Shown here in pieces: positions 17,283 to 25,904 of a stretch of DNA of 64,000 bases (within the stretch, counting starts at the first letter, position 1; the number at the start of each line of letters is the position of its first letter). The translations under genes and the position numbers were made by a program. Below the pieces are notes generated by a model. It saw only the letters and a program-made list of their open reading frames with translations, was not told the origin of the DNA and did not search any database. Source of the stretch: JBBQYD01 sp942493075. Its GTDB lineage: Bacteria; Verrucomicrobiota; Verrucomicrobiia; Limisphaerales; UBA8199. The stretch is from NCBI GenBank assembly GCA_942493075.1, contig OW818681.1, positions 2,046,001 through 2,110,000 of the forward strand. The letters are read 5' to 3'.

Positions 17283-17331
17283 TGCCAAGCACTCACGGCA
17301 AACGATAGAGTTGCTTTGTTCGCCCCAGTTT

Positions 17332-19518
17332 ATGAATCAATGGAGCGTATGGAATGGGACCTGGTCCAGGGTAGCAACAGTCGTCCGCCAATTATTACTG
17401 GTGGCGGGGCTCTGGCTGCTGCCTGTCACGGCTTGGGCTGAACTTCAGTTTGATGTATTCCTGGGCTTCGACGGAATTACCCGCGAACTCTCCTGGTTTC
17501 CTTTGGTTTGTGAAATTCGGAATGACTCAGCTCCTGTGCTGGCGACCATTGAGGTGGAACCAGTCTTTCAGTCCGCTGGCGATACACGACGGCTACAGGT
17601 GGAACTCCCGACTGGAACCTTGAAACGCGTTACGGTGCCGGTTTTCGTCCCGAATCGATCCAGCTTGGAATGGAACATTCGGTTGCGGGATAGCGAGGGC
17701 CGTGTCCTGGCTGAGCATAAAGAAGTGAGGACCAGAGCCCAAGTCAGCAGCAGGGCCGTACTCGTCGGCAGTATTGCCAGGACCTCAGCGGGTGCCCCCC
17801 GGTTGCGCAGGGGACGAACCGATTCGCCGCTAGCCAATGCGGCTGCTGAAATACAGCCGTCCGTTTTTGCTGATCATCCCCTGGCACTGCAAGGCATGAC
17901 ATCCTTTTACCTGAACAGTCAAAGGGCAGGGGAGTTGAAGCCGGTGCAGATCGAAGCACTCATGCTTTGGCTTCGCAATGGCGGACGCCTGGTGGTTGCG
18001 TTCGAAAGCATTACAGACCTGGATCAGGCACCCTGGCTTGCCAACCTCGTTCCTTGCAAGCTTACCGCTCAAACGATGCTGGAACACCACTCGGAACTCC
18101 AGGCATGGCTGCAGGCTCCGGAATGGGTTGCTAAAGATAGGCAGGGCAAGGAGTCGAACCCTTTTGATGAACTGGCGAAGGACGAGGCTTTCGAGAAAAC
18201 GCCCCTTCCTGTTAGCGTTGCACAGGTCCGGTCGGGTGCCACTGCGCTCCTTCAGCAGGAAGGTGTTCCTTTGCTCGTCTCGATCCCTCATGGCAAAGGC
18301 GAGGTGCTGACCCTCCTGGCAAACCCCGAGCGGGAGCCAATGAAATCATGGAAAAACATTGATGCATTTTGGTCGCGATTGATGAATGTTCCACCCCAAT
18401 CCTACCTGGAGATGGGGACGGAACCAGTTGTTTGGAGCAGTGACTCGATTCTTGGCTCATTAATTGAAACACGACAGGTGCAAAAAATGCCTCTGGGTTG
18501 GTTGATGCTCCTGCTCATTGTTTATCTTGCGGTAATCGGGCCTTTGGACTGGATGTTGGTGAGGCGTTTGAACCGGCCGATGCTCACCTGGCTCACGTTT
18601 CCCTCCTACGTTCTTGGTTTCTCAGCATTGATTTACGTGATTGGTTATAAGCTGCGTGCCGGCGAATCCGAACTTGCCCAGTTACACATCATTGACGTCG
18701 TTTCGACAGGGCAGGGGGTAGAGTTGCACGGTCAGACTTATGCATCGATCTACTCTCCAGTGAACCAGGACTATCTTCTGATGGCTACCAACCGCACAGC
18801 CGTGCTGCGCAAAGAGGCCCACGCTGGTTGGAGGACGGGCAGTTCTCGAGAACGCACGCAAATTGCACAAATTGGGAATGGTTTCGCCGCCAAAGTCCAG
18901 GTGCCGGTTTGGACCAGCCGCCTGCTGGTTTGTGAGTGGACCGATTCAAGCTCACCAGCCGTATCAGCCAGCCTCAACCGTGAGGGAGAGGTGTGGAAGT
19001 TGAGGGTGGTCAACCAAACAGATAGGCCGCTGGAACAGCTTCGAATGGCTGTTGAGAGCCGTATCTATGATTTGGGCAACCTCGGTCCCAAACAGGTGCT
19101 GAGTACCAATATTTCTATATCCCAGGGGCGAACCGTGTTTGACTTCGTCAATCGCTACAAACCCGCATTCCAGAAGGCTGCAATGTACCGGGGTCGTCAT
19201 TTTGGGGATCAGCGCGAAGAAACAGCGGACCGCGCAGGTGCTGCCACAGCCTGCTCGTTCCTTGAGCAAACGAGTAGGGCTCAGCAGTCAGATCCGTTCT
19301 TGAGCTTGTCCGGAATGAATCTCTCCACGATGGCTGAACCGGGTGGTCAGGCCATCCTGTTCGCCTGGGACCCACACGGAACCCGGCTGCCCCGGCTTAA
19401 CCAGTTCGAGCCCGCCCGCTCATCTGAAGAGACTCTCTGGCGGCAGTTGCTGCCGATCAATCGTGCTTCCTCTCAGATTTCGAAGAGTGAAGGACCGATC
19501 CCCCCGTCATCTTTTTGA
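17332..19518 (+). CDS. Membrane protein with large periplasmic domain, partner of the downstream ABC transporter
   Basis: The 728-residue product begins with a cleavable-looking signal (RQLLLVAGLWLLPVTAWAE), continues with a beta-rich extracytoplasmic domain (about 40-160), a glutamine-amidotransferase-like alpha/beta segment (LKPVQIEALMLWLRNGGRLVV), two membrane helices near residues 388-440 (LGWLMLLLIVYLAVIGPLDW and FPSYVLGFSALIYVIGYKL), and a C-terminal beta-rich domain. This layout is common in uncharacterised membrane proteins beside ABC exporters in PVC bacteria and recalls GldG-type accessory subunits; that comparison is inference. ATG 17332 is chosen because it gives a normal signal peptide. 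The ATPase gene follows 2 nt after its stop, so the three genes form one cassette. Confidence 0.7.
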   Translation: MNQWSVWNGTWSRVATVVRQLLLVAGLWLLPVTAWAELQFDVFLGFDGITRELSWFPLVCEIRNDSAPVLATIEVEPVFQSAGDTRRLQVELPTGTLKRVTVPVFVPNRSSLEWNIRLRDSEGRVLAEHKEVRTRAQVSSRAVLVGSIARTSAGAPRLRRGRTDSPLANAAAEIQPSVFADHPLALQGMTSFYLNSQRAGELKPVQIEALMLWLRNGGRLVVAFESITDLDQAPWLANLVPCKLTAQTMLEHHSELQAWLQAPEWVAKDRQGKESNPFDELAKDEAFEKTPLPVSVAQVRSGATALLQQEGVPLLVSIPHGKGEVLTLLANPEREPMKSWKNIDAFWSRLMNVPPQSYLEMGTEPVVWSSDSILGSLIETRQVQKMPLGWLMLLLIVYLAVIGPLDWMLVRRLNRPMLTWLTFPSYVLGFSALIYVIGYKLRAGESELAQLHIIDVVSTGQGVELHGQTYASIYSPVNQDYLLMATNRTAVLRKEAHAGWRTGSSRERTQIAQIGNGFAAKVQVPVWTSRLLVCEWTDSSSPAVSASLNREGEVWKLRVVNQTDRPLEQLRMAVESRIYDLGNLGPKQVLSTNISISQGRTVFDFVNRYKPAFQKAAMYRGRHFGDQREETADRAGAATACSFLEQTSRAQQSDPFLSLSGMNLSTMAEPGGQAILFAWDPHGTRLPRLNQFEPARSSEETLWRQLLPINRASSQISKSEGPIPPSSF

Positions 19519-19520
19519 TT

Positions 19521-20477
19521 ATGGAACCCAACCCAGCTCCTCCCATCCCCGCAATCCATACCACTGGCTTGAGCCGGACATTCGGAGACATGACGGCACT
19601 TCTGAGCCTCGATATGACCGTCAACAGGGGCGATTTGTTTGGTTTTATCGGGTCCAATGGGGCGGGCAAGACCACTACCCTGCGCATTCTGGCCACTTTC
19701 CTGGCCCCTTCTTCAGGTACCGCACAGGTCCTGGGGCATGATGTCATTAACGATGGACAGTCCGTAAGGCGAACCATCGGCTATATGCCCGACTTCTTCG
19801 GTGTTTACAAAGAGATGGAGGTGACCGAATACCTCGACTTTTTCGGCGCGTGCTATCGCATTCCATCAGCCCAGCGGGATAGGACGGTGAACGATGTGCT
19901 GGAATTGGTAGGGTTAAGCGAGAAACGTGGGGCACTCATCGGCGCATTGAGCCGGGGCATGCAACAGAGGCTTGGTTTGGCGCGTGTGCTTATCCACGAT
20001 CCTCAGGTGTTGCTCCTGGACGAGCCAGCCAGTGGCTTGGATCCACGCGCCCGAATTGAAATGATGGCTATTCTCCAGGAGTTGCAGCGGATGGGAAAGA
20101 CCATCGTGATTTCCTCGCACATCTTGAGCGAACTGCAGTCGCTATGCAACCGTGTCGCGATCATAGAAAAAGGGAAACTCATCTATTGCGGTCCGGTTCA
20201 AGGCATACAAAGCCAGCTCTCCCCAGGGAAAGTCATGCGCGCGCGGGTGAGCACCGACCCGTGGAACGCCGCGGAGTTGCTCAAGACCAACCCCGAGATT
20301 GCCGAGGTGAGTGTCCTTGATGGAGAGCTGAAGATCCATCTGCCCAATTCTGCGAGTGATCCCGGTGTGATCGCTGACACGCTCGTGCGCGGCGGCGCGC
20401 GCCTGGTCTCCCTGCGAGAAGATCAGTTGGGGTTGGAAGAGGTGTTCATGCGCCTTACCAAAGGTGACACACAATGA
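19521..20477 (+). CDS. ABC transporter ATP-binding protein
   Basis: The 318-residue ATPase has Walker A GSNGAGKTTT, Q-loop IGYMPDFFGVY, signature LSRGMQQRLGLARVL, Walker B VLLLDEPASGLDP and the switch histidine in ISSHILSEL. A C-terminal extension of about 90 residues follows the core, as in CcmA/NatA-type exporters with DUF4162-like tails. It energises the permease encoded next, with which it overlaps by 14 nt. Substrate unknown; the subclass is usually an exporter or is linked to surface processes. ATG 19521 is preferred to a TTG two codons upstream. Confidence 0.9.
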   Translation: MEPNPAPPIPAIHTTGLSRTFGDMTALLSLDMTVNRGDLFGFIGSNGAGKTTTLRILATFLAPSSGTAQVLGHDVINDGQSVRRTIGYMPDFFGVYKEMEVTEYLDFFGACYRIPSAQRDRTVNDVLELVGLSEKRGALIGALSRGMQQRLGLARVLIHDPQVLLLDEPASGLDPRARIEMMAILQELQRMGKTIVISSHILSELQSLCNRVAIIEKGKLIYCGPVQGIQSQLSPGKVMRARVSTDPWNAAELLKTNPEIAEVSVLDGELKIHLPNSASDPGVIADTLVRGGARLVSLREDQLGLEEVFMRLTKGDTQ

Positions 20478-22110
20478 TTTTACCCTCGTTCAAATGACTC
20501 TGCTTCCAATAGTTGTCCGTGAAATGCGTGTCGCTTCCCGACGTGGCTCGACGTACTTCTTCCGCACCGGCGCAGCCGCGCTCATCATGGTTCTCTGTCT
20601 CTGGACAATGGGTATGGCGCGGTTCCAGGCCCCTTCAGAGACGGCGTTGGTTCTTTTCAGCATGACCACCTCGGTCGGCGGATTGTTCGCCCTCCTGGCC
20701 GGGCACCGGTTTACCTCCGATTGCTTGAGCCGCGAGAAACGGGACGGAACGCTGGGGTTGCTCTTTCTTACTGATCTGCGGGCGTATGACATCGTGCTGG
20801 GCAAACTAGTAGCCGCTTCACTCGATGCATTCTATGGAATTCTTGCCATAGTGCCGATCATGGCCCTGCCACTGCTGCTGGGGGGGATCTCGGTTTATGA
20901 ATTCGCTCGAATGACACTGGTCATCATCAACGTTCTATTCTTCTCGCTGGCAGCGGGCATTCTGGCTTCATCTGTTCTGCGGTCCGCCCAGGCGAGCAAC
21001 GGCCTTACCTTGCTGATTATCGGATTGCTAACCGTGGGCTTTCCCGCTCTCGGTCTTTGGATTTATCATGATAATATGGGGAGCTTCAACCAATGGTTCC
21101 TCATGCTCAGCCCGGGATACGGCTATGCAAACGCCTTTGAGACCGCGTATGGCAGGAATGCGTCACGGTTCTGGATCTCGCTCTCGGTAATCCATGGCTT
21201 TGGCTGGCTTTTTCTGGCGGCAGCCTGCCTCATAACCCCACGTTCGTGGCAAGATCGCCCGCGTTCCTCTGGTGCTGGCGGCTCGCGCCCGTTCACGTGG
21301 GACAGGCTCATGAGTGGCCCGGCTTCAAAAGCCCGGGCGTACCGGGAGGCCCTCCTTCATGTGAACCCCTATCTATGGCTTGCCTCCAGGGCACGACGAC
21401 AGCGCCTCCTGCTCTGGCTTGTGCTCGCAGCAATGGCGCTCGCCTGGATGGCTGCCTGGGCAACATGGAAACGGGACTGGACTCAGGCATCGACCTTTTT
21501 CATCACTGGAGGGATTCTAAATCTGATGATGCGCTCGTGGTTTGCCTCTGACGCCTGCCGCCAAATGGCTCAGGATCGTTACACAGGGGCTTTTGAGCTC
21601 CTGCTTTCCACGCCGCTTGAGCCTGCTGAAATGATCCGAGGCCAGGTTCTGGCGTTGCGCCGAACTTTCGCTGGACCTCTCGTGGCGGTTCTTATCATCG
21701 AGATAGTCTTCCTGATCGCAACAGCGCAGGAAACCTACACGGGCGACCGGGGTCGCCTCATCGCTATTTGGATTGGCATGATGGGAATGTTGATACTTGA
21801 TATCTACACTCTGCCGTGGCCCTGCATGTGGTTCGCTCTAACGTGCCGGCAGCCCAATCACGCTCCGGGCCGCGCGCTTAGTTGGGTGCTGGTCTTTCCC
21901 TGGCTGGTATTCGCCGGTTTCATGATGCTCACGATTCGCGACGGAGTGACATTCGAGGTCGCGTTCGCCATTTGGATTGTCTTTGGGGTAGCAACAGACT
22001 TTCTGCTCGCTTCCTGGGCGCGCCTTAGATTGTCCACGGAGTTCCGAGACGCCGCTGGCCAAAGGTTCTCCCCGAAGAAAAGCCTGTTGGACAAAGCATT
22101 GGGGCGCTGA
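20464..22110 (+). CDS. ABC transporter permease
   Basis: The 548-residue integral membrane protein has an ABC-2-like arrangement: about six helices in residues 30-270 (ALIMVLCLWTMGMARF, IIGLLTVGFPALGLWIY, FGWLFLAAACLI), a cytoplasmic loop, then a further five or six helices to residue 530. The motif FTSDCLSREKRDGTLGLLF is the ABC-2 coupling region (compare EKE-GTL boxes), and a second, similar DRYTGAFELLLSTPL occurs in the C-terminal half, so the protein looks like a fused tandem of two permease units. GTG 20464 overlaps the ATPase gene and follows AAAGG; ATG 20494 (MTLLPIVVREMR) is a credible alternative start. Confidence 0.82.
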   Translation: MTHNDFTLVQMTLLPIVVREMRVASRRGSTYFFRTGAAALIMVLCLWTMGMARFQAPSETALVLFSMTTSVGGLFALLAGHRFTSDCLSREKRDGTLGLLFLTDLRAYDIVLGKLVAASLDAFYGILAIVPIMALPLLLGGISVYEFARMTLVIINVLFFSLAAGILASSVLRSAQASNGLTLLIIGLLTVGFPALGLWIYHDNMGSFNQWFLMLSPGYGYANAFETAYGRNASRFWISLSVIHGFGWLFLAAACLITPRSWQDRPRSSGAGGSRPFTWDRLMSGPASKARAYREALLHVNPYLWLASRARRQRLLLWLVLAAMALAWMAAWATWKRDWTQASTFFITGGILNLMMRSWFASDACRQMAQDRYTGAFELLLSTPLEPAEMIRGQVLALRRTFAGPLVAVLIIEIVFLIATAQETYTGDRGRLIAIWIGMMGMLILDIYTLPWPCMWFALTCRQPNHAPGRALSWVLVFPWLVFAGFMMLTIRDGVTFEVAFAIWIVFGVATDFLLASWARLRLSTEFRDAAGQRFSPKKSLLDKALGR

Positions 22111-22122
22111 GCCTGCCCGGGT

Positions 22123-22518
22123 TTAGCCCCGGCGAATGACAGAACCTTTAAAGCGGATCTCGATTCGAAACACCTTCTTGCTGCGACAGGTGATTTTGCC
22201 TGTCGTGAGATCAATTCGATCGGGTATCTCAATTCGATGGATGTCCACGTCGGCGTGATATCCTCTCTCTGAGAAAATGTCGATCAGCATGGCCAAAGCC
22301 TGCGGATCGTCCAGCACGTCATCCTCTGAATTGATGTGTGCCGTGCCTGAAATGGCGTGGCGCAGGATGGTAGGTAGAATCCGTTCTTCAATGAATGCCA
22401 CCACTTCGGCAAATAATTCCGGATCCTTCAGTTCGTAACCGTCCAGTCGCTTCACTAACTCCTGCCGCGCGTGGAGGATGATCTGGTTGGCTACTGGTAT
22501 GCCGCGCAAGCGGTCCAC
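22123..22518 (-). CDS. Conserved-looking protein of unknown function overlapping the kinase-like gene
   Basis: A 131-residue frame starts at GTG 22518 (VANQIILHARQELVKRLDGYEL) and ends with FRIEIRFKGSVIRRG. No family is recognised. The first 28 bases overlap the 3' end of the adenylate-kinase-like gene in another frame. Protein-like sequence continues upstream of the GTG in the same frame (QSTLELDGRT) back to a TGA near 22560, so the true start could be a rare codon, or the two genes could be joined by a frameshift. It ends 12 nt from the convergent permease gene. Confidence 0.55.
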   Translation of the reverse strand: MDRLRGIPVANQIILHARQELVKRLDGYELKDPELFAEVVAFIEERILPTILRHAISGTAHINSEDDVLDDPQALAMLIDIFSERGYHADVDIHRIEIPDRIDLTTGKITCRSKKVFRIEIRFKGSVIRRG

Positions 22519-23297
22519 GGTGCGTCCGTCGAGTTCCAGGGTGCTCTGGTATCCAATTCAGTGAGGATGTTCTGCTCCACTTCCGCAACAGGGCATTGCG
22601 CGTTAATGAAGTGATAGTGAAAAATCTCTTTCAGAGATTGGAGCGCATCCCAGGTCTGCTCCTTAAAAACCCGGTAGCGCCGCTTTGCAAGCGCTTCGTC
22701 ATGGTCCGTGGGCCGATCCTCTGGCATTTCCCCATTCTCGCCTTTGGCGCCTGCCTCGATCAGTGCTCGTGTTTCCCGTCCGCGCTTAAGCTGCCGCGCC
22801 ACGGATTCCCTTTCTTCAACGAAAAGGACCATGATATGGATTGTCGGCTGCCGGAAATGAATGCTCAGCGGGGTGTTGTAGAATTGCCTTCGAAGCTCAT
22901 GCATCTCATCCACCAGGAGCTTGAGGCATTCCACCTGCACGTTGGTGCGTGGGAACCCATCCAGGATGACTCCGTCACGGTACTCAGGCCGCAAGAGTTC
23001 CCGCAACAGAAGTCCCATTACCTCCCGATCTCCCACCATATTACCGGCGTTTTTCAACGCCAGGGCCTCTGGGGAACTGAGCAGGGAACTCATCACAATT
23101 GGGCGGCACGTCAGACCGCGAACCTTTGCAATGAAAGCGGTGTTCGTACCTTTGCCGGCGCCCGGCGCGCCCCCAAGCAGGATGATCTCCTTTGGAAAGC
23201 GCATTTGCTCTCGCCCTAACTTGGACTCAAGCTCTCTCCAAATGGTTTCAAAAATCAGGTGAGCGTCCTTGATCTCAAGGTCGCTGGGTTTGGCCAT
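22491..23297 (-). CDS. Adenylate-kinase-like nucleotide kinase
   Basis: The 268-residue product has an adenylate-kinase fold: P-loop LLGGAPGAGKGTNTAFIAK near residue 39, the NMP-binding segment GNMVGDREVMGLLLRELL, and GVILDGFPRTNVQVECL. It differs from standard Adk (about 214 residues) by an N-terminal extension, an insertion between the DGFPR segment and the lid (a stretch with QFYNTPLSIHFRQPTIH), and a lid region without zinc cysteines (ARQLKRGRETRALIEAG). It may be a lineage variant of Adk or a distinct NMP kinase; I do not assign adk. The start ATG 23297 fits the fold; ATG 23348 (MPTNLSIASG) follows a TATTGT and is possible. Confidence 0.7.
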   Translation of the reverse strand: MAKPSDLEIKDAHLIFETIWRELESKLGREQMRFPKEIILLGGAPGAGKGTNTAFIAKVRGLTCRPIVMSSLLSSPEALALKNAGNMVGDREVMGLLLRELLRPEYRDGVILDGFPRTNVQVECLKLLVDEMHELRRQFYNTPLSIHFRQPTIHIMVLFVEERESVARQLKRGRETRALIEAGAKGENGEMPEDRPTDHDEALAKRRYRVFKEQTWDALQSLKEIFHYHFINAQCPVAEVEQNILTELDTRAPWNSTDAPWTACAAYQ

Positions 23298-23555
23298 GGT
23301 TGATGTCCCCGTTGACGGCCCGCTTGCAATTGATAGATTCGTTGGCATCCGTACCGACCGGCATACTACAATACCAAATCGCCAGGCGCACGCGGTTTTG
23401 AGCACGTTCGAGCAGGTTTCAAAGTTGACATGGCATGCCAGTTCCCCTAGCCGGGGAGCCTTGCTCCAGCATAGATGCAGATTCGGCTTGGCAAACCTTT
23501 GCGCTTCAAAAGGTCACCTCTTTACGCCATGCTCCTGCTTTAATAGTCGCTGGGT

Positions 23556-24314
23556 ATGTATCAGAACAAGAAAGTGGTGGTCGTGATGCCCGCTTACAAC
23601 GCGGCAAAGACACTCCGTCAGACCTATCAGGAAGTCATCGAACAGCAGATTGTCGATGAAATCATCCTTGTGGATGACCGGAGCAAGGATGACACAGTGG
23701 CCGTCGCTCAAGATTTGCCCGGTGTGCACGTCCACGTTCACGCCGTCAATCGTGGATACGGGGGAAATCAAAAGACCTGCTACAAGCAGGCGATAGAAGC
23801 CGGGGCCGACATCGTCATCATGCTGCACCCCGATTATCAGTATACCCCCAAATTAATCCCGGCTATGGCATCCATCATAGCAAATGGCTTGCATCCGTGT
23901 GTGTTGGGCAGCCGAATTCTCGGCGGCTACGCGCTTCGCGGAGGTATGCCGATTTGGAAGTATGTTTCCAACCGCTTCTTAACCTTTGCGGAAAACGTTC
24001 TGCTGGGAGCCAAGTTATCCGAATATCATACCGGTTACCGGGCATTCTCCCGTGAGATACTGGAACGCCTTCCCTTGGAGGCAAACTCCGATGATTTCGT
24101 TTTCGACAACCAGATGCTTGCTCAGATTTTCTGGTTTGGATTCACAATCGCCGAGGTCAGTTGCCCAACCAAGTATTTCCCCGAGGCTTCGTCGATTAAT
24201 TTCAGGCGAAGTTTGAGGTATGGGTTTGGGTGCCTGGGTACCGGCTTGGCCTTTCGCCTTGCCAAAATGGGATTACTCCGCACTGCGCTGTTTCCAAGCC
24301 CCCGGCCACGGTAA
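23556..24314 (+). CDS. Family 2 glycosyltransferase (dolichyl-phosphate-mannose-synthase-like)
   Basis: The 252-residue protein is a GT-A glycosyltransferase: VVVVMPAYNAAKTLRQTY at the N-terminus, the nucleotide-binding EIILVDDRSKDDTV, and the acidic MLHPDYQYTP segment in place of DxD. GSRILGGYALRGGMP and HTGYRAFSREIL match polyprenol-phosphate sugar transferases. There are no C-terminal membrane helices, so it is probably soluble or peripheral. Likely product is a polyprenyl-phosphate sugar for envelope glycans. A TTTAAT lies 13 nt before the ATG. It is a monocistronic gene convergent with rpsT. Confidence 0.85.
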   Translation: MYQNKKVVVVMPAYNAAKTLRQTYQEVIEQQIVDEIILVDDRSKDDTVAVAQDLPGVHVHVHAVNRGYGGNQKTCYKQAIEAGADIVIMLHPDYQYTPKLIPAMASIIANGLHPCVLGSRILGGYALRGGMPIWKYVSNRFLTFAENVLLGAKLSEYHTGYRAFSREILERLPLEANSDDFVFDNQMLAQIFWFGFTIAEVSCPTKYFPEASSINFRRSLRYGFGCLGTGLAFRLAKMGLLRTALFPSPRPR

Positions 24315-24385
24315 AGGCTTTTAGCTTGCTATATGCGCGAATCCTTGCTGAAGGAACTTGGTCGAAACGTGGGAAAGTAAAAGCA

Positions 24386-24419
24386 CAGGCGCAGGATGAC
24401 CACGGTCATCCTGCGCCTG
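24386..24419 (-). terminator. Rho-independent terminator of rpsT
   Basis: A perfect 16-bp inverted repeat (arms 24386-24401 and 24404-24419, core CAGGCGCAGGATGACC) with a minimal loop. On the minus strand it is 18 nt past the rpsT stop and is followed by GCTTTTACTTT. On the plus strand the flank is A-rich, so the active direction is most likely rpsT. Confidence 0.75.
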
Positions 24420-24436
24420 GCAAAAAACAAAACTGC

Positions 24437-24715
24437 CTACTTGGCAGCCGGAGCCGCAGCGGTGTTCAGACGCACCGACAGGCGGGATTTCTTACGGCTA
24501 GCGGTGGCAGAGTGAATGACACCCACCTTGGCGGCCTTATCGAAGGCTGAACTTAGACCACGCAGGCTGGTCGCTGCTTCATCTTTCTTACCGGCCTTTA
24601 CTAGTTCCAAGTAGTTCTTTTCGAGGGTGTGCAGGCGCGACTTCACGCTGCGATTGCGCGTCTGCTTGCGGGCGCTATTGCGCATCCGTCGTTCGGCTGA
24701 CTTCGTATTGGGCAT
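24437..24715 (-). CDS. rpsT: 30S ribosomal protein S20
   Basis: The 92-residue basic protein matches S20: PNTKSAERRMRNSARKQTRN, then KSRLHTLEKNYLELVKAGKK and the C-terminal GVIHSATASRKKSRLSVRL. It binds 16S rRNA during early 30S assembly. It is alone in its transcript, with a strong promoter (TTGACA, 16-nt spacer, TACCGT) about 35 nt upstream of the ATG and a strong hairpin terminator downstream. The leader of roughly 29 nt is longer than in many genes here and may allow the autoregulation known for S20 in other bacteria; that is inference. Confidence 0.95.
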   Translation of the reverse strand: MPNTKSAERRMRNSARKQTRNRSVKSRLHTLEKNYLELVKAGKKDEAATSLRGLSSAFDKAAKVGVIHSATASRKKSRLSVRLNTAAAPAAK

Positions 24716-24750
24716 AGTTCAGTTAAAAAAACAATAAACCAGAGCTCGAA

Positions 24751-24778
24751 ACGGTAATCAAACCAAACCTGTTGTCAA
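24751..24778 (-). promoter_or_regulatory. rpsT promoter
   Basis: On the minus strand TTGACA (24778-24773) is a perfect -35 hexamer, followed by a 16-nt spacer and TACCGT (24756-24751). The predicted transcript has a leader of about 29 nt before the rpsT ATG. Confidence 0.7.
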
Positions 24779-25028
24779 CGCTAACATTTCTTTTTTTGCA
24801 GAGGCCATATGCATGACGGCCCACGGAGCAACCGATGATTATCCATCGCACAAGTCGGGCAGGATCAGGGGAAATGCTGATGGAATACAATAAAATGACC
24901 TGCTCATGCCCCTCTAGCGGAGTTGTCACGGGGTCGTTATACGACCTGAGTTTGATGAAATGAGGCTAAAAAATCTGCCGATTTGCACTTGCTTATGAAT
25001 GGGCTTCCTTTAAGCTCACCCGCTCCCG

Positions 25029-25057
25029 TTGCGGAACCGCGGCGGTAATTTTATTAG
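25029..25057 (+). promoter_or_regulatory. efp promoter
   Basis: TTGCGG (25029-25034), 17-nt spacer, TATTAG (25052-25057), then 7 nt to the ATG at 25065. The spacing predicts a leaderless efp transcript. Confidence 0.6.
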
Positions 25058-25064
25058 ATAGAAT

Positions 25065-25622
25065 ATGGCAACAGCAAACGATCTTCGCCGCGGAATGGCG
25101 ATCATGTACAACGGGGATGTCGCGGTAGTGCTCGAGAGCCAGCACCGGACTCCCGGAAACCTACGCGCATTCGTCCAAGCGACCCTGCGCAGCCTGCGGA
25201 CTGGCAAAGCCTCGGACGTCCGCTTCAGCTCCACAGAGCGTATTGACGTCATCCCAATGATGACCCGGAAGATGGATTTCAGCTACAAGGATGGTGAGGA
25301 CTATGTCTTCTCCGACCCCGAAACCTACGAAACCGTGACGCTTTCACCGGAAATCGTGGGTGATGCCAAGAACTTCCTGGTGGAAAACTCCGTTGTGACG
25401 ATCACCTTTGTCGAAGAAAAGGCCGTAAGCTTGGAGTTGCCATCCAGTGTAGTGTTGAAGGTCTCCGATGCTCCTGAAGGCATCCGTGGCGATTCAGCCA
25501 ACAATGTGCAAAAGCCTGTTGTGCTTGAAACCGGCATCACAGTCCAAGCTCCGCTGTTCATCAAGACCGGCGAAAAGATCAAGATCGACACCCGCACAGG
25601 CAAGTACATGGAGCGCGCCTAA
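25065..25622 (+). CDS. efp: Elongation factor P with non-canonical tip loop
   Basis: The 185-residue protein has the three beta-barrel domains of EF-P: a KOW-like N-domain (LRRGMAIMYNGDVAVVLE), a central OB domain and a C-terminal OB domain (GITVQAPLFIKTGEKIKIDTRTGKY in part; key GDxI-type TGEKIKIDTRTG). It relieves ribosome stalling at proline runs. The tip loop of domain 1 is HRTPGNLRAF, whereas E. coli has VKPGKGQAF; the residue matching the modified Lys34 is Asn, and an Arg follows two positions later. No modification enzyme gene (epmA, epmB, earP) is in the window. It has its own promoter with the ATG 7 nt after the -10 and a strong terminator 24 nt after the stop. Confidence 0.92.
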   Translation: MATANDLRRGMAIMYNGDVAVVLESQHRTPGNLRAFVQATLRSLRTGKASDVRFSSTERIDVIPMMTRKMDFSYKDGEDYVFSDPETYETVTLSPEIVGDAKNFLVENSVVTITFVEEKAVSLELPSSVVLKVSDAPEGIRGDSANNVQKPVVLETGITVQAPLFIKTGEKIKIDTRTGKYMERA

Positions 25623-25645
25623 CCAGGCTTTCTCTGAATTTACAA

Positions 25646-25675
25646 ACCCGCCTTAACCGGCGGGTTTTTTTATTT
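25646..25675 (+). terminator. Rho-independent terminator of efp
   Basis: Perfect 8-bp stem AACCCGCC/GGCGGGTT (25646-25653 and 25660-25667) with a 6-nt loop and a following run of T. It lies 24 nt past the efp stop. Confidence 0.88.
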
Positions 25676-25904
25676 CCCGGTTCAGCAGAGCGCTTCAGAA
25701 CACACCCTCGGAGAGTCGTGACCTCGCCTGAGCCAACCTGAGCATTGGCTGGACGGAGTCAGTACCGAAGTCTGCATAAACGTCCCTGTTTAACCTGTGC
25801 CCAAGCGAAACCCCAACCGGCACCAGCGTAAAGTGACGGACGTGGCAAGTGTTTTTTACGAAGAAGTGCTTTTCATCCCACCTCCGTTTGGTTAAGAGTG
25901 GCCC

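Larger units (their letters stand above)
24716..25064. other. 349-bp intergenic region between divergent rpsT and efp
   Basis: The region contains the rpsT promoter near its left end and the efp promoter at its right end. In between there is a small dyad at 24932-24946 (GGTCGT-TAT-ACGACC), possibly a weak operator or part of a structured RNA. No ORF with protein-like composition and no recognisable RNA gene was found. Confidence 0.5.

Noticed and set aside
25676..25904. Possible gene between efp and ptsI
   Set aside because: The only frame crossing it (minus strand, 25695-26249) runs antisense into ptsI and has no domain; I see nothing else there.
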